DNA of 64,000 nt from Lentibacillus amyloliquefaciens (GCF_001307805.1 NZ_CP013862.1:1240001-1304000); one strand, 5' to 3'. Counted from the stretch's first letter, positions 29,789 to 38,732 are shown. Translations and numbers: made by a program. Notes: a model not told the origin generated them from the letters alone.

Positions 29789-30903
29789 AACAAATCATAA
29801 CAACGCGCTTAATACACTGGAAAAAACAATGGTTTAGCCTCGTTTTCTGGCTGCTGTTCCCTATAATTGGCACTGTCTGTATAACACTTATTACCGGTGC
29901 TATACAGGAAGATTCGAAAGTTCCAGTCGGTGTTGTGCTTGAAGAGAACACGGATGCTACAGAAGAATTGGTTGAGGAAATCAAACGGGCACCATTTATC
30001 AGGATGAAACGGCTTAATCAAGATGAAGCGTTGTACGAATTGGAAAAACACAAGCTTGACAGTGTATTCGTAATCCATGAAGGTTTTAAAGAAAATATTC
30101 AGGAAGATAACCGAAACAGATTAATTACCAGCTATCAATCTGATTTATCATTTGCCTATCAGCCGGTCAAGGAAATGATTATATCTTATGTTCAACAAAA
30201 AACAGGACGAGCAAAAGCAGCAATTACCGTCAATCAGCTTGAACAGGAATACAACGTTCAAGAAGACTGGGCTTTTGAAGAGATCGTCGCAAAAAGCAAA
30301 GAAATCCAGAAGAACGAAAATTTGCTGAATACCGACTTTTCATTTCCTGAATCACCAGCGGAAACAAAACAGAACACGCGAATCTTCTCAATATGGGGGA
30401 TTTGGGGCATATTCAGTCTCTTGTCAACGTGGCTTCTGTTTGACTGGGTCATTAAGGAAAAACGATCAAAAGCTATATTACGATTGGCATTTACACGTTT
30501 TTCTTTAAAAACATATTTGATACAAAATTTCTTTCTTTACTATACAATACTCTTAATAACTGACCTTTTGAGTGTCATCACTTTCTATTGGATGTTTGGG
30601 GAATGGATCAGCATTGTAAATGTATTAATTTACCGTTTATTGGCAGCTGTTGCAGCGTTTTTAACAGCACATCTTTTCTCGCATGTATTTGTCTATTATA
30701 CGTTTGCATTTGCATTTGTGCTGGTCGTTTCAATTGGCAGTGCTGCCGTGCTGCCTACAAGTGTCATCGGTGGGCTGACTTGGTTTACCCCAATCAACCC
30801 GCTTACACCACTTCTTTCCGGAGAATATATCAGTTTATGGTCAATGCTTATTATATTATTTGCTTTTCTTTGGATCATCAGAAAGGACCGATATTATGCT
30901 TGA
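29785..30903 (+). CDS. ABC-2 type transporter permease
   Basis: 372 residues from the ATG at 29785, whose ATGA overlaps the preceding stop. It has the same plan as its neighbour: N-terminal helix, extracellular domain (VGVVLEENTDATEELVEE), five C-terminal helices. Longer frames reading back to 29662 lie inside the previous gene and are not used. Confidence 0.85.
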   Translation: MKQIITTRLIHWKKQWFSLVFWLLFPIIGTVCITLITGAIQEDSKVPVGVVLEENTDATEELVEEIKRAPFIRMKRLNQDEALYELEKHKLDSVFVIHEGFKENIQEDNRNRLITSYQSDLSFAYQPVKEMIISYVQQKTGRAKAAITVNQLEQEYNVQEDWAFEEIVAKSKEIQKNENLLNTDFSFPESPAETKQNTRIFSIWGIWGIFSLLSTWLLFDWVIKEKRSKAILRLAFTRFSLKTYLIQNFFLYYTILLITDLLSVITFYWMFGEWISIVNVLIYRLLAAVAAFLTAHLFSHVFVYYTFAFAFVLVVSIGSAAVLPTSVIGGLTWFTPINPLTPLLSGEYISLWSMLIILFAFLWIIRKDRYYA

Positions 30904-31567
30904 TGTTCAATCTCTGTCAAAATCATATGACACAAAACGGATTCTCGATACAATTTCTTTCACTATAAACCCCGGTGAAATTGTTGGGCTGGTTGGCGAA
31001 AACGGCGCAGGCAAATCAACTCTGCTGCATATTTTGGCAGGCTTAACCAAACTTGGTTCCGGTGCCATAACACTCAACAGTCAATCATACGAATCCAAAC
31101 CGAAAAAAATCCGCCGGCACATTGGCTTTGTTCCACAGGAAATTGCATTATGGGAAAATTTTACGGTCAAAGAAAATATGGTGTTTTTCGAAAGGCTTGC
31201 CTGGAACAACACGAGTAAAAAAGCACTTAAACAACTATGCAGCGATATGGGATTGGATAAGTGGGACGAACCGGTAAAAATCCTTTCAGGCGGAATGAAG
31301 CGAAAATTAAATATAGCCATCAGCCTGATTCATGCGCCTGACTTATTGCTGCTCGATGAACCAACCGCAGGAATCGATTTAAAATCTCGTAAAGAAATCG
31401 GAGCTTACTTATCCAATTTAGCCAAAATAAATGGGAAAATGATTTTATACACATCACATGACATGGATGAAATTATGCAATTATGTGACCAAATCTATTG
31501 CCTCGGCAACGATCCGTTTTATCATCAAGTTCTAAAAGAATATGGCCAACAGCCGGTTTTATTGTAA
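30896..31567 (+). CDS. ABC transporter ATP-binding protein
   Basis: 223-residue ATPase of the exporter operon. Walker A GENGAGKST, Q-loop FVPQE, signature LSGGMKRKLNIA, Walker B LLLLDEPTAGID, and H-loop TSHDMDE. Its ATG at 30896 overlaps the upstream permease by 8 bases with AAAGGA as ribosome binding site. Four coupled genes thus encode anchor protein, two permeases and ATPase. Confidence 0.92.
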   Translation: MLDVQSLSKSYDTKRILDTISFTINPGEIVGLVGENGAGKSTLLHILAGLTKLGSGAITLNSQSYESKPKKIRRHIGFVPQEIALWENFTVKENMVFFERLAWNNTSKKALKQLCSDMGLDKWDEPVKILSGGMKRKLNIAISLIHAPDLLLLDEPTAGIDLKSRKEIGAYLSNLAKINGKMILYTSHDMDEIMQLCDQIYCLGNDPFYHQVLKEYGQQPVLL

Positions 31568-31575
31568 CATTTTGT

Positions 31576-31649
31576 CCCGCATGGAATGGGCAGTAACCAG
31601 CCGGAAAACGGCGGCTAACTGCCCCTAAATGTCCGATTCTGTTCGGGCC
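31576..31649 (+). repeat. MITE-like palindromic repeat, copy D (short form)
   Basis: CCCGCATGGAATGG, stem GGGCAGTAAC / CTAACTGCCC around CCGGAAAACGG, then TCCGATTCTGTTCGGG. The distal ATTCAGCGG stem of the longer copies is missing. Confidence 0.6.
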
Positions 31650-31739
31650 TGCAGGGTTCAGGTCTCGGGAGGTGTTGCCACAGGACAAGGAAAGCTGCAT
31701 AAATATGAGGAACACAAAAATAATAAACATTATAATTGC

Positions 31740-32063
31740 CTATAAATTTTCCTTTTTTTCTATATGGATTTGTCTTAATAAAAGGAAAAGTGGAAGTCCA
31801 AGGGATACACCAACCGTCACTGTCGCGATAATTGGTATCCATAAGTGTCTCATTCCTTTTTGTTTTCCTTCGTACACTAAAAATCCAATGAGAACGATAA
31901 TTGATACAATTACATCCCACCAAGCGAAGGCACCCATTCTAGATTGGCTTACCTCACTAAAAAATTGCGTTAAACTAAATCCATAGTTAAAAAGCCAAGG
32001 TAGTAATTGTGAATACGGAAGCATTATCCCTAAAACTGATAACGCACCATAGAAATATTTCAT
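31740..32063 (-). CDS. DUF2834 family membrane protein
   Basis: 107 residues with three hydrophobic helices and the family pattern: LGIMLPYSQLLPWLFNYGF, a central FAWWDVIVS, then GVSLGLPLFLLLRQ. Function unknown. The start could be ATG at 32063 or GTG at 32072. It ends near copy D of the palindromic repeat. Confidence 0.75.
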   Translation of the reverse strand: MKYFYGALSVLGIMLPYSQLLPWLFNYGFSLTQFFSEVSQSRMGAFAWWDVIVSIIVLIGFLVYEGKQKGMRHLWIPIIATVTVGVSLGLPLFLLLRQIHIEKKENL

Positions 32064-32180
32064 TCCTACCACCCACCTTATAATTCCGTTACCTGGCCCA
32101 ATCGTATTATTGAAGACCGGTATTCAAGTTATGAATCGAGTTCCATCCATTAGCTGTTGGATAAATATTGGTATTTAAAT

Positions 32181-32624
32181 CTAATCTTTAATGATTAACA
32201 TGTTTGAGTCATCAAATTCCCAGTTTGAGCCGTAAGCAACTTCCCAGTAATAACCATCCGGGTCAATAAAATAACCTCCGTATCCACCCCATGATAATGT
32301 TTGCGGCTCTTTAACAACTTGAGCACCGACTTTTTTGACTGATTGAAGAATATCATCAACCTCAGTTTCAGATTTTGCATTATAAGCAAGAGTGACACCC
32401 GAGAACCCCCTTTTTGACAATTCAGGAGGATTTTCTTCGTTAATATCCTTTGCCAATTCTTCAAGCGGAAATAACTCTAATTTTGATCCTTCATTTTTAA
32501 AGAACACAATGACAGGTTTTTCCTCGTCCCCTGTGACCGATGCTTCAAAACCAATGTCACGGTAAAATTTCAGCGATTTTCCAATATCTCTCACACCTAA
32601 AGTAATGAGATTAATTCTGTTCAT
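32181..32624 (-). CDS. VOC (glyoxalase/dioxygenase) family protein
   Basis: 147 residues with two beta-alpha-beta-beta-beta units. It begins RINLITLGVRDIGKSLKFYRD and ends GGYGGYFIDPDGYYWEVAY, with the C-terminal metal Glu in that last motif. Substrate unknown; relatives include bleomycin- and fosfomycin-resistance proteins. Confidence 0.88.
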   Translation of the reverse strand: MNRINLITLGVRDIGKSLKFYRDIGFEASVTGDEEKPVIVFFKNEGSKLELFPLEELAKDINEENPPELSKRGFSGVTLAYNAKSETEVDDILQSVKKVGAQVVKEPQTLSWGGYGGYFIDPDGYYWEVAYGSNWEFDDSNMLIIKD

Positions 32625-32776
32625 ACCAACATCAACTCCTTTATATAAGTTCTTTAAGAGAATTCGACAGATTAATAAATTTTCCTGCGCACTATTTGAT
32701 TACCCCGCTCATTCTTAAAGATTGAAATTCGATAGTTTATTCGCTTTCTCTTAGGTGACATTAACACCCCTATTCT

Positions 32777-33277
32777 TTAATGAAGAAAAAATACATAATC
32801 CGTAGGTACGCCTTTTTGATCTTGTTGACGTAGCATCGCGGTTACATTTCCACGATGGTAGGTTCCATGGTTCACAACGTGGTGAATAAGATCGGCAAGT
32901 ATGAACTCACTGCGACCATATCGAGGGTGTTCAGTAATGATGGTTTGTTCTAGATTCTGCTGCTCTGCAAAATAGCTATAGTATTCCTTAGATAATTCAT
33001 CATAGAATTCCTTGAGCTCATCTATCGATGCCTCTGATGCTTCTGAACGGAGGCGCTCAACTTTTTCAACTGTATCCTGGAAACTGCTTTCTTTCATTGT
33101 CTCCAACCAAGTAATGTCTACAACATAAATATGTACCATAACATCTAAAACCGATGGGAAGACGCTTTCAACATTACCGTTATAAACGCGTTCTGGTAGT
33201 TGTTTCAAATGATGGAACACTTGCTGGTTAGCCCATACATGGTAATCGTACATTTTTTTTGCCCGATGATTTTCCAC
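32777..33277 (-). CDS. DinB family protein
   Basis: 166-residue four-helix-bundle protein with the three histidines of the metal site: MVHIYVVDITWLE and LIHHVVNHGTYHRGNVTAMLRQ. It is probably a thiol-dependent transferase. A second, divergent DinB gene lies at 37342-37866 and a C-terminal fragment of a third at 47666-47806. Confidence 0.9.
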   Translation of the reverse strand: MENHRAKKMYDYHVWANQQVFHHLKQLPERVYNGNVESVFPSVLDVMVHIYVVDITWLETMKESSFQDTVEKVERLRSEASEASIDELKEFYDELSKEYYSYFAEQQNLEQTIITEHPRYGRSEFILADLIHHVVNHGTYHRGNVTAMLRQQDQKGVPTDYVFFLH

Positions 33278-33355
33278 TTGATCACTCCTTGTTTAAAATT
33301 GGAAAAATTATTAATCATCATTCCATATTTCGATTGATCGCCAATGCAGATAGAG

Positions 33356-34207
33356 TTACGTTTCATTCTTTTTATATCTTTTATGTACCAATATCCCCAA
33401 CACCAATACACTTAGCATTATAATAAACAAGTATGATAAGTAGAGAGTCATGAAACCTCCAAACGTTTCATCAAACTCTAAGAGTGCGACATCCGGATCA
33501 TACACACCTCCCATAGAGATATATCTTGCTACCTCTAAATATATGACATGAAAGATCATACTCATCCACAGTGAACCTGTATACTTTCTGTACAATTGCA
33601 AAGCAATGCCAAATGAAATGAGTAATATGAGATAATCCAGCGTTACTGCAAATGGATTACCAAAGAATATTGACGACAGTGCCATCACTACAATCGGTAC
33701 ACAGACAAAGATTAACGGTTGTAATACCAACGAGATGATAAAACGAAACTTCTTATTCAACTCGTTAAATATAAGTCCGCGGATAAAGACTTCTTCCGGG
33801 AATGCCTCATACAAAAATGCAGTGATTGAGTTAATTAACACGGCCATTACAACATTTGTTGTTAAATTTAGACTGACATTGTCTATACCACCAAATAGAT
33901 ATGCTGTCGCAATTCCTGTGATCAGTAATATAAAGGGCAAAGATACCCCTACGATGAATTTCGATTTTGAATGAACACCCTTCATCCCAATATTTTTTAT
34001 CACGTCTGGATTTTTTCTCTTAAGAATGTATATCACTGCAAGCGTTAATCCTGTAAATATTACACCTTGGAGTAGCATACCTGCTTGCCGGTTCATACCT
34101 TGATTTTCTATCAAAAAACGTCCAATATTACCGGAAACAAAAAGAAAAAAAGACACCAGTAAGAAATACAAAAATAAATGGCTAAAACTAAAATTTTCCA
34201 TCTTCAT
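33356..34207 (-). CDS. CPBP family intramembrane glutamic endopeptidase
   Basis: 283 residues, about eight transmembrane helices. The CPBP (Abi) motif 1 EEVFIRG (after EAFP) carries the catalytic Glu pair, and FHVIYLEVA supplies a later conserved His. Relatives include CAAX-processing proteases and bacteriocin self-immunity proteins. The ATG at 34207 lies behind GAGGGGG. It precedes a short membrane protein and an ABC exporter, all on the minus strand. Confidence 0.83.
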   Translation of the reverse strand: MKMENFSFSHLFLYFLLVSFFLFVSGNIGRFLIENQGMNRQAGMLLQGVIFTGLTLAVIYILKRKNPDVIKNIGMKGVHSKSKFIVGVSLPFILLITGIATAYLFGGIDNVSLNLTTNVVMAVLINSITAFLYEAFPEEVFIRGLIFNELNKKFRFIISLVLQPLIFVCVPIVVMALSSIFFGNPFAVTLDYLILLISFGIALQLYRKYTGSLWMSMIFHVIYLEVARYISMGGVYDPDVALLEFDETFGGFMTLYLSYLFIIMLSVLVLGILVHKRYKKNET

Positions 34208-34256
34208 CCCATAACAATTCCCCCTCAATTGAAATCAATTCCAATATTGAATGATT

Positions 34257-34484
34257 TTACTGACTAATAATTTGAAAAACACCACTTAACACAGAAAGGA
34301 TTCCAATTCCCAAACAAATTGACCCCGTTATTTTTATTCTTTGTTTCTGTTTTTCAGACTTTCGTATGATTAGGAACAACCCTATAAAAAACAACAGAAT
34401 GCCTGCTGCAACACTCAGTGTATAAAGCTGTGTATCGATACTTTCAAGTACATGATTAATCTGCTGCTCTACGTTCTGCTCCAT
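34257..34484 (-). CDS. Small two-helix membrane protein in ABC exporter operon
   Basis: 75 residues, an N-terminal amphipathic stretch (MEQNVEQQINHVLESIDTQ) and two transmembrane helices. Its ATG, behind AGGTGG, overlaps the stop of the permease gene. No family is recognised; coupling to the permease suggests an accessory role. Confidence 0.65.
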   Translation of the reverse strand: MEQNVEQQINHVLESIDTQLYTLSVAAGILLFFIGLFLIIRKSEKQKQRIKITGSICLGIGILSVLSGVFQIISQ

Positions 34485-34485
34485 A

Positions 34486-35199
34486 TCATTCCACCTCCAT
34501 ATGATTGACATTATAAATAAGTAACATAATAGTCAAAGCGGCAGCCATCATTGCTATTATAGTCATAATCACGGAGGCATCGTAATCAGGCAAGGAATAC
34601 GCAACAACGTTACAGGACAGGGATGACAAAATAATTGCGGATATAAGTGCAGCAGGTATGGATTTTTTGATAAATCCTATTCCTGTCGCTACAATGCTTA
34701 TTGACCCAGTTAAAGTAGCCATGATAAAAGTTGTTATAATGGCATCTTGTATAAAAGCCGTTGTGATTGTTTCTTCTACAATAGGATATATTAATTCGGT
34801 GATTCCAAACGTTGAAAATACAATGAGGTTACATGCTGCCATTGACAAGGAGATGAATAAAAAAACAACAGCCAATTTCACCAGAAGAATCTTTTGACGT
34901 CTGATTGGATAAGAGAAAAGTAAGATTAAGCGCTGACCTGAATATCCATCAATGATAAAACGTGAATACATGACAGAAGCAAGGATGGAAAATGCTGTCA
35001 TATGGACAACCCCATATAATTTCACAACATTCGTGTATCCAGAGAAAATCAATAAGTCAGGATCATTCGGTTCAAGTTTTGGTGCATATGCAAATAAATA
35101 GATAAATCCCATCATAACGATTGAAATAAGGATAGCTGTCTTGATATAGGTACGCATTTTGATTTGCTTTAATTCAAGTTTCATTAATTCGACCATCAT
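34486..35199 (-). CDS. ABC-2 type permease (bacitracin/lantibiotic-exporter type)
   Basis: 237 residues, six hydrophobic segments, beginning MMVELMKLELKQIKMRTYIK as in permeases of BcrAB/LanEFG-type self-protection exporters. It overlaps the ATPase gene by 4 bases. Substrate not predictable. Confidence 0.82.
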   Translation of the reverse strand: MMVELMKLELKQIKMRTYIKTAILISIVMMGFIYLFAYAPKLEPNDPDLLIFSGYTNVVKLYGVVHMTAFSILASVMYSRFIIDGYSGQRLILLFSYPIRRQKILLVKLAVVFLFISLSMAACNLIVFSTFGITELIYPIVEETITTAFIQDAIITTFIMATLTGSISIVATGIGFIKKSIPAALISAIILSSLSCNVVAYSLPDYDASVIMTIIAMMAAALTIMLLIYNVNHMEVE

Positions 35200-35906
35200 T
35201 TACCCCTTAATACGTGAAAAAAGTAATTTTCCAGTCCATCAGGATATTTATTTTTAATCGTGTTAAGATCAACTTCTTCTACAACCGTTCCATCAGCAAT
35301 GACACCAATCGTATCCGCAATATGTTCAACTTCGCTTAAAATGTGACTGGACAATAAAATTGTCATATTATTGTTATCAGCAAGAGACCGGAATAATGAT
35401 CTCATGTCTCGAATTCCCAGAGGATCCAATCCGTTGGTTGGTTCATCTAAGATTAAAATCTTTGGTTTATGTACGATTGCCCGCGCAATCCCTAAACGTT
35501 TTCGCATCCCCATTGAAAACTGAGAAACAGGCTTATCACCTGTAACATTTAATCCGACATCCTTGAGAACCGAATCGATATTACCATCTTTCATTCCCAT
35601 ATAGGAAAGATGAATCTCTAAATTAGCTTTACATGACAAATGCTCATAAAAGACAGGTGTTTCAATCATACTGCCAATATTCCTCAACAGTTTCTCTCTA
35701 TATTTAAAGCTATCCATCCCCAAAACCTCTATCCTCCCGGCAGTGGGTGAAAGCAATCCTATTAAAAGTTTAAAAACAGTTGTTTTACCAGCTCCATTTG
35801 CTCCTAAAAATCCATAAACCGAGTTTCTGCGGACAGACATATTACAGGATTTAATGACTTCCTGCTGGTTAAATGTTTTGATTAAATTTTCAACATTTAC
35901 TGCCAT
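35196..35906 (-). CDS. ABC transporter ATP-binding protein (BcrA/LanF type)
   Basis: About 236 residues. Walker A GANGAGKTT, signature FSMGMRKRLGIA, Walker B ILILDEPTNGLDP, H-loop LLSSHILSE. I place the start at the ATG that follows the TetR stop (TAAAATG). ATGs five and six codons upstream are alternatives, and the frame is open to 35984. Operon order: tetR, ATPase, permease, small membrane protein, then perhaps the CPBP gene. Confidence 0.9.
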   Translation of the reverse strand: MAVNVENLIKTFNQQEVIKSCNMSVRRNSVYGFLGANGAGKTTVFKLLIGLLSPTAGRIEVLGMDSFKYREKLLRNIGSMIETPVFYEHLSCKANLEIHLSYMGMKDGNIDSVLKDVGLNVTGDKPVSQFSMGMRKRLGIARAIVHKPKILILDEPTNGLDPLGIRDMRSLFRSLADNNNMTILLSSHILSEVEHIADTIGVIADGTVVEEVDLNTIKNKYPDGLENYFFHVLRGK

Positions 35907-35907
35907 T

Positions 35908-36576
35908 TTACGATCCATCATATCTGTCCACGTCTGAATATAGTTCCTGGAGAAGCCTTTTAGAATTCTGAAGGATTTGTTCATTCATAATATCCACTCC
36001 CATTCTTTTCATCATTAATTGAAGAAATTTCAATCGCCGTTCCAACTGTTCTTCACTGCATTTGAAGATTACTGGATCACACCAAAAATTAAACAATAAA
36101 ACAAAAGCTTCCGCACACTCATTCGGGTATTCAGTTGTGATGGACCCATCATCATTACCTTCTTTTATAATATTAGCAATAATTGGTGCGCTTTTATTAA
36201 CAGAATCTTTCATTGCTGACACAATAAAATCTGAGCTTTTCATTTGTGTACTAAATGCATTGTCAAGAGAATGTGTCTTATGATCAGCCAAGTCTTTTTC
36301 CAACAGATGAGTTAATTTTTCTTTTGCAGACTGAGCATGAATCTCATGTAACCATTGTTCAACTGTTTCTTCCACATGATTTGATTTATTTTCTCTAACA
36401 GCTTGGATAATTTCTTCCTTCGTCTTGAAATGATAATATATTGCTCCTTTGGACATTTCAAGAGCCTCGGAAATATCCTGAATACTTGTTTTCTCAAAAC
36501 CTTTTTCAATAAAAAGCCGCGTTGAAACAGCAATAATTTTTTCTTTTGTTTCTTTTGAATTATATTTTCTCGTCAA
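35908..36576 (-). CDS. TetR/AcrR family regulator
   Basis: 222 residues, N-terminal helix-turn-helix (TSIQDISEALEMSKGAIYYHFKTKEEI) and an all-helical ligand domain. The TTG at 36576 lies 8 bases after GGAGG. An ATG at 36585 touches that GGAGG and is too close to be used. It probably represses the downstream ABC exporter and itself through the palindrome at 36595-36608. Confidence 0.9.
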   Translation of the reverse strand: MTRKYNSKETKEKIIAVSTRLFIEKGFEKTSIQDISEALEMSKGAIYYHFKTKEEIIQAVRENKSNHVEETVEQWLHEIHAQSAKEKLTHLLEKDLADHKTHSLDNAFSTQMKSSDFIVSAMKDSVNKSAPIIANIIKEGNDDGSITTEYPNECAEAFVLLFNFWCDPVIFKCSEEQLERRLKFLQLMMKRMGVDIMNEQILQNSKRLLQELYSDVDRYDGS

Positions 36577-36594
36577 CTGTTGCATCCTCCTAAA

Positions 36595-36608
36595 ACCGGA
36601 TGACCGGT
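36595..36608. promoter_or_regulatory. Palindromic operator for the TetR regulator
   Basis: ACCGG-ATGA-CCGGT, a perfect inverted repeat between the -10 element and the ribosome binding site of the tetR-ABC operon. Confidence 0.6.
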
Positions 36609-36614
36609 ATGTTT

Positions 36615-36643
36615 ATTGTTACATAATCTTACTGATTTGTCAA
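36615..36643 (-). promoter_or_regulatory. Promoter of the tetR-ABC operon
   Basis: TTGACA (36643-36638), 17-base spacer, AACAAT (36620-36615) on the minus strand. The -35 is perfect and the -10 moderate. Confidence 0.6.
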
Positions 36644-36705
36644 AAAAATTATTCAACAATCTATTGTGTAAGGTAAAGTATGGTTTTACCACGAGGGGGC
36701 CAGGA

Positions 36706-36870
36706 TTATTGCCTTCATATGGCTTGTCATTCTTGTAATTCAAGGCCTATATGTGTTTGTTATGGCGGATAAAATTCAACAAGAGGATAACGATGATGAT
36801 TGATTTCATTCTTGATTACAAATGGTATTTTTTGTTGCAGGAGAAGATTTTTGGCGTTTTCTTTCTGTTC
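36706..36870 (+). pseudogene. Remnants of small membrane protein genes
   Basis: Two short frames follow a GAGGGGG. The first gives a hydrophobic stretch (IAFIWLVILVIQGLYVF) ending QQEDNDDD-stop but has no normal start codon. The second starts ATGATG at 36793 with IDFILDYKWYFLL and soon runs into unrelated frame. They look like decayed membrane-protein genes rather than intact ones. Confidence 0.3.
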
Positions 36871-36879
36871 GGTGCAGAC

Positions 36880-37080
36880 CTATCCGTGGTTTTGATTCTT
36901 GTTTCCCGCCCCGTTATTTTTCTTTCTTTTATAGAGCACGTAAATCGCATTGCCAGCCACCAATAATACAGAGCCAGTCAAGCACCCATATATAGAAGGT
37001 AGATGGGGCACATCAGGCAGAAATACGAGTTGACTTCCAATACTACCCCCGATGAATACCACTAGAGCCATCATGCTCAA
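36880..37080 (-). CDS. Small two-helix membrane protein, paralogue of 47808-47990
   Basis: 66 residues with two hydrophobic helices: VVFIGGSIGSQLVF, then SIYGCLTGSVLLVAGNAIYVLYK, and a charged tail. About 70 percent identical by eye to the 60-residue protein at 47808-47990. Both show in-frame upstream codons for SEWRLS before the first ATG, so the ancestral start lay further upstream and both may be N-terminally damaged. Unknown function. Confidence 0.6.
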   Translation of the reverse strand: MSMMALVVFIGGSIGSQLVFLPDVPHLPSIYGCLTGSVLLVAGNAIYVLYKRKKNNGAGNKNQNHG

Positions 37081-37341
37081 TCTCCACTCGGAATGTGCAA
37101 TTTTCTTTATTTTTTCATACTCCCTTCATTCTTCGATATTTTATTTACGGGCTGCAGCATCATTGAACGGCTTCTTTTGGTTTATATTGCTCATAAGACG
37201 AGTTAGCACCTCTCCAACTTCAACAATTCGCCTCATTCTCCTTACATTCATGTAAAAACTACTGAAACATTCCATCATTACGCCCAATTCATGAACAACC
37301 AAAATTAAAGATGTATTTCTTTATTGGATTTGCCACAACAT

Positions 37342-37866
37342 TCATTCTAGATTATTCCCCATTTGTTTTAAATATAAATAAAGACCATAATCTGTCGGAA
37401 TAGAAGCATAACCCATCTGTCTTAACATAGCAGTGATATTACCACGATGATATGTTCCATGGTTCACAACATGAAGCACTTGCTCAAACACACTTGTTTC
37501 CATCAAATCACCATTCGGGTTTTCAATCACAAGGGGTTTGTCTGAGTTTTCCATTTTACTTAGGAACAACTTGTATCGTTCTGACAGTTTAAGAAACATC
37601 GCTTCCATTTCTTCTATTCCCTTTGACACTTTTTCCTCTTTTAGTTGCTTTTGTAGCTTCAATGAATAATTCATACTTTTACCAGAAAATACTTCTATCC
37701 ACCCAAGATCAGAAAGATAAACATGGGCTAAAACATGAGATATCGATGAAAATACACTTTGAACTTCTTGACGATAAACATCCTTGGGAAGCTCTTTTAG
37801 TCGGTTGAAAATTTGTCCGTTTGCCCATTCGTTATAGTCATACAACTGTAATTCAAGCTGCGCCAT
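37342..37866 (-). CDS. DinB family protein
   Basis: 174 residues, four-helix bundle. Metal histidines in VLAHVYLSDLGWIE and VLHVVNHGTYHRGNITAMLRQMGY. A divergent paralogue of 32777-33277, probably from an old duplication or separate acquisition. Confidence 0.9.
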   Translation of the reverse strand: MAQLELQLYDYNEWANGQIFNRLKELPKDVYRQEVQSVFSSISHVLAHVYLSDLGWIEVFSGKSMNYSLKLQKQLKEEKVSKGIEEMEAMFLKLSERYKLFLSKMENSDKPLVIENPNGDLMETSVFEQVLHVVNHGTYHRGNITAMLRQMGYASIPTDYGLYLYLKQMGNNLE

Positions 37867-37987
37867 TTAAAAATTTTTCCTTTCATGTTTGATATAGCAC
37901 CCTAATTATACACTACCAGATTGGTTTTAAAGCTCTATTCTTATTCCGCGAAAACGCCAGTTTTCCAAAGATAGATTATATCAATAA

Positions 37988-38404
37988 TTATGATGTGCTC
38001 TTGGTAAGAATTTGAAAAGAGACCCCAAATTTATCTGTTAAATTGGCAAAAGCAGGACTAAAAGGGGTTTCTGAAAGAGCATGATTTACGTTTCCATCTT
38101 CCTTTAAGCCATCATATATTCTTTTTGATTCTTCTGCATCACTTGTCTCAATGCAAATTGTATTTAGATTTCCTGACCTTATAGTTGAACCAGCTGAATC
38201 AGAAATCATCAACTTTGATTCACCTATTTTCAGTATGGAAAACGCGACACGATCCTTTATTTCTTCAGATATCTGTTCTGGCTCTGGCATATCGCTGAAT
38301 TTAGATAGTATAAGTTCTTCTGCATCCAATACACGTTTATAGAATTGAATAGCCTCTTTTGCATTTCCTGGCATAACTAAAAATGGTGTGAGTTGTTTAG
38401 TCAA
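37988..38404 (-). CDS. VOC family protein (PhnB-like)
   Basis: 138 residues, begins LTPFLVMPGNAKEAIQFYKRVL as in PhnB/YjdN-type VOC proteins and ends FANLTDKFGVSFQILTK. Substrate unknown. Ribosome binding site GGAGGAAATAAG upstream. Confidence 0.87.
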   Translation of the reverse strand: MTKQLTPFLVMPGNAKEAIQFYKRVLDAEELILSKFSDMPEPEQISEEIKDRVAFSILKIGESKLMISDSAGSTIRSGNLNTICIETSDAEESKRIYDGLKEDGNVNHALSETPFSPAFANLTDKFGVSFQILTKSTS

Positions 38405-38732
38405 TCTTATTTCCTCCTAATATCCGCTAAAATTATATTAGACTTTATTCTAGAATCTGACCCTATTTTGGAACTCTTTAAGTCCAAGCGTATTAGCATA
38501 ATTTTATCAAACTTTTTAGAAATTAATGAGGGAACAAGGGTACTCTTTGAAACAAGTGGAATATTTTTTAGCAACTGGTGACGATCCGTAGTTTACAAGT
38601 AAATCAATCCCTTTTCAATCATTCTTTTGATCCTGATAACCAAATAAAAGTTCGCTTTAATTCGGTTTTCAGATACAATGAGGCGCCAGGCAAAGATTCT
38701 AAATTTCCTTTTGAGAGTAAGTAGAATATAAA
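38405..38732 (+). pseudogene. Degraded coding sequence, family unknown
   Basis: This roughly 500-base gap (to 38900) has no intact gene. Plus-strand frames give protein-like pieces: ILSNFLEINEGTRVLFETSG, a frame change and stop near 38585, then IKVRFNSVFRYNEAPGKDSK to a stop at 38724. I read it as one decayed gene without a known family. The part 38733-38900 shows nothing. Confidence 0.3.

Noticed and set aside
32083..32110. Possible array repeat outside the array (CCGTTACCTGGCCCAATCG)
   Set aside because: Only the GGCCC part fits; the right arm GCGCCCG is absent.
37140..37252. Minus-strand 36-codon frame (VEVGEVLTRLMSNINQKK)
   Set aside because: Start and ribosome binding site do not agree and no family is recognised; possibly a fragment.
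37272..37300. Possible array repeat (TTCCATCATTACGCCCAATTCATGAA)
   Set aside because: It resembles a right arm, but no left arm or inner arm exists and two key bases differ.
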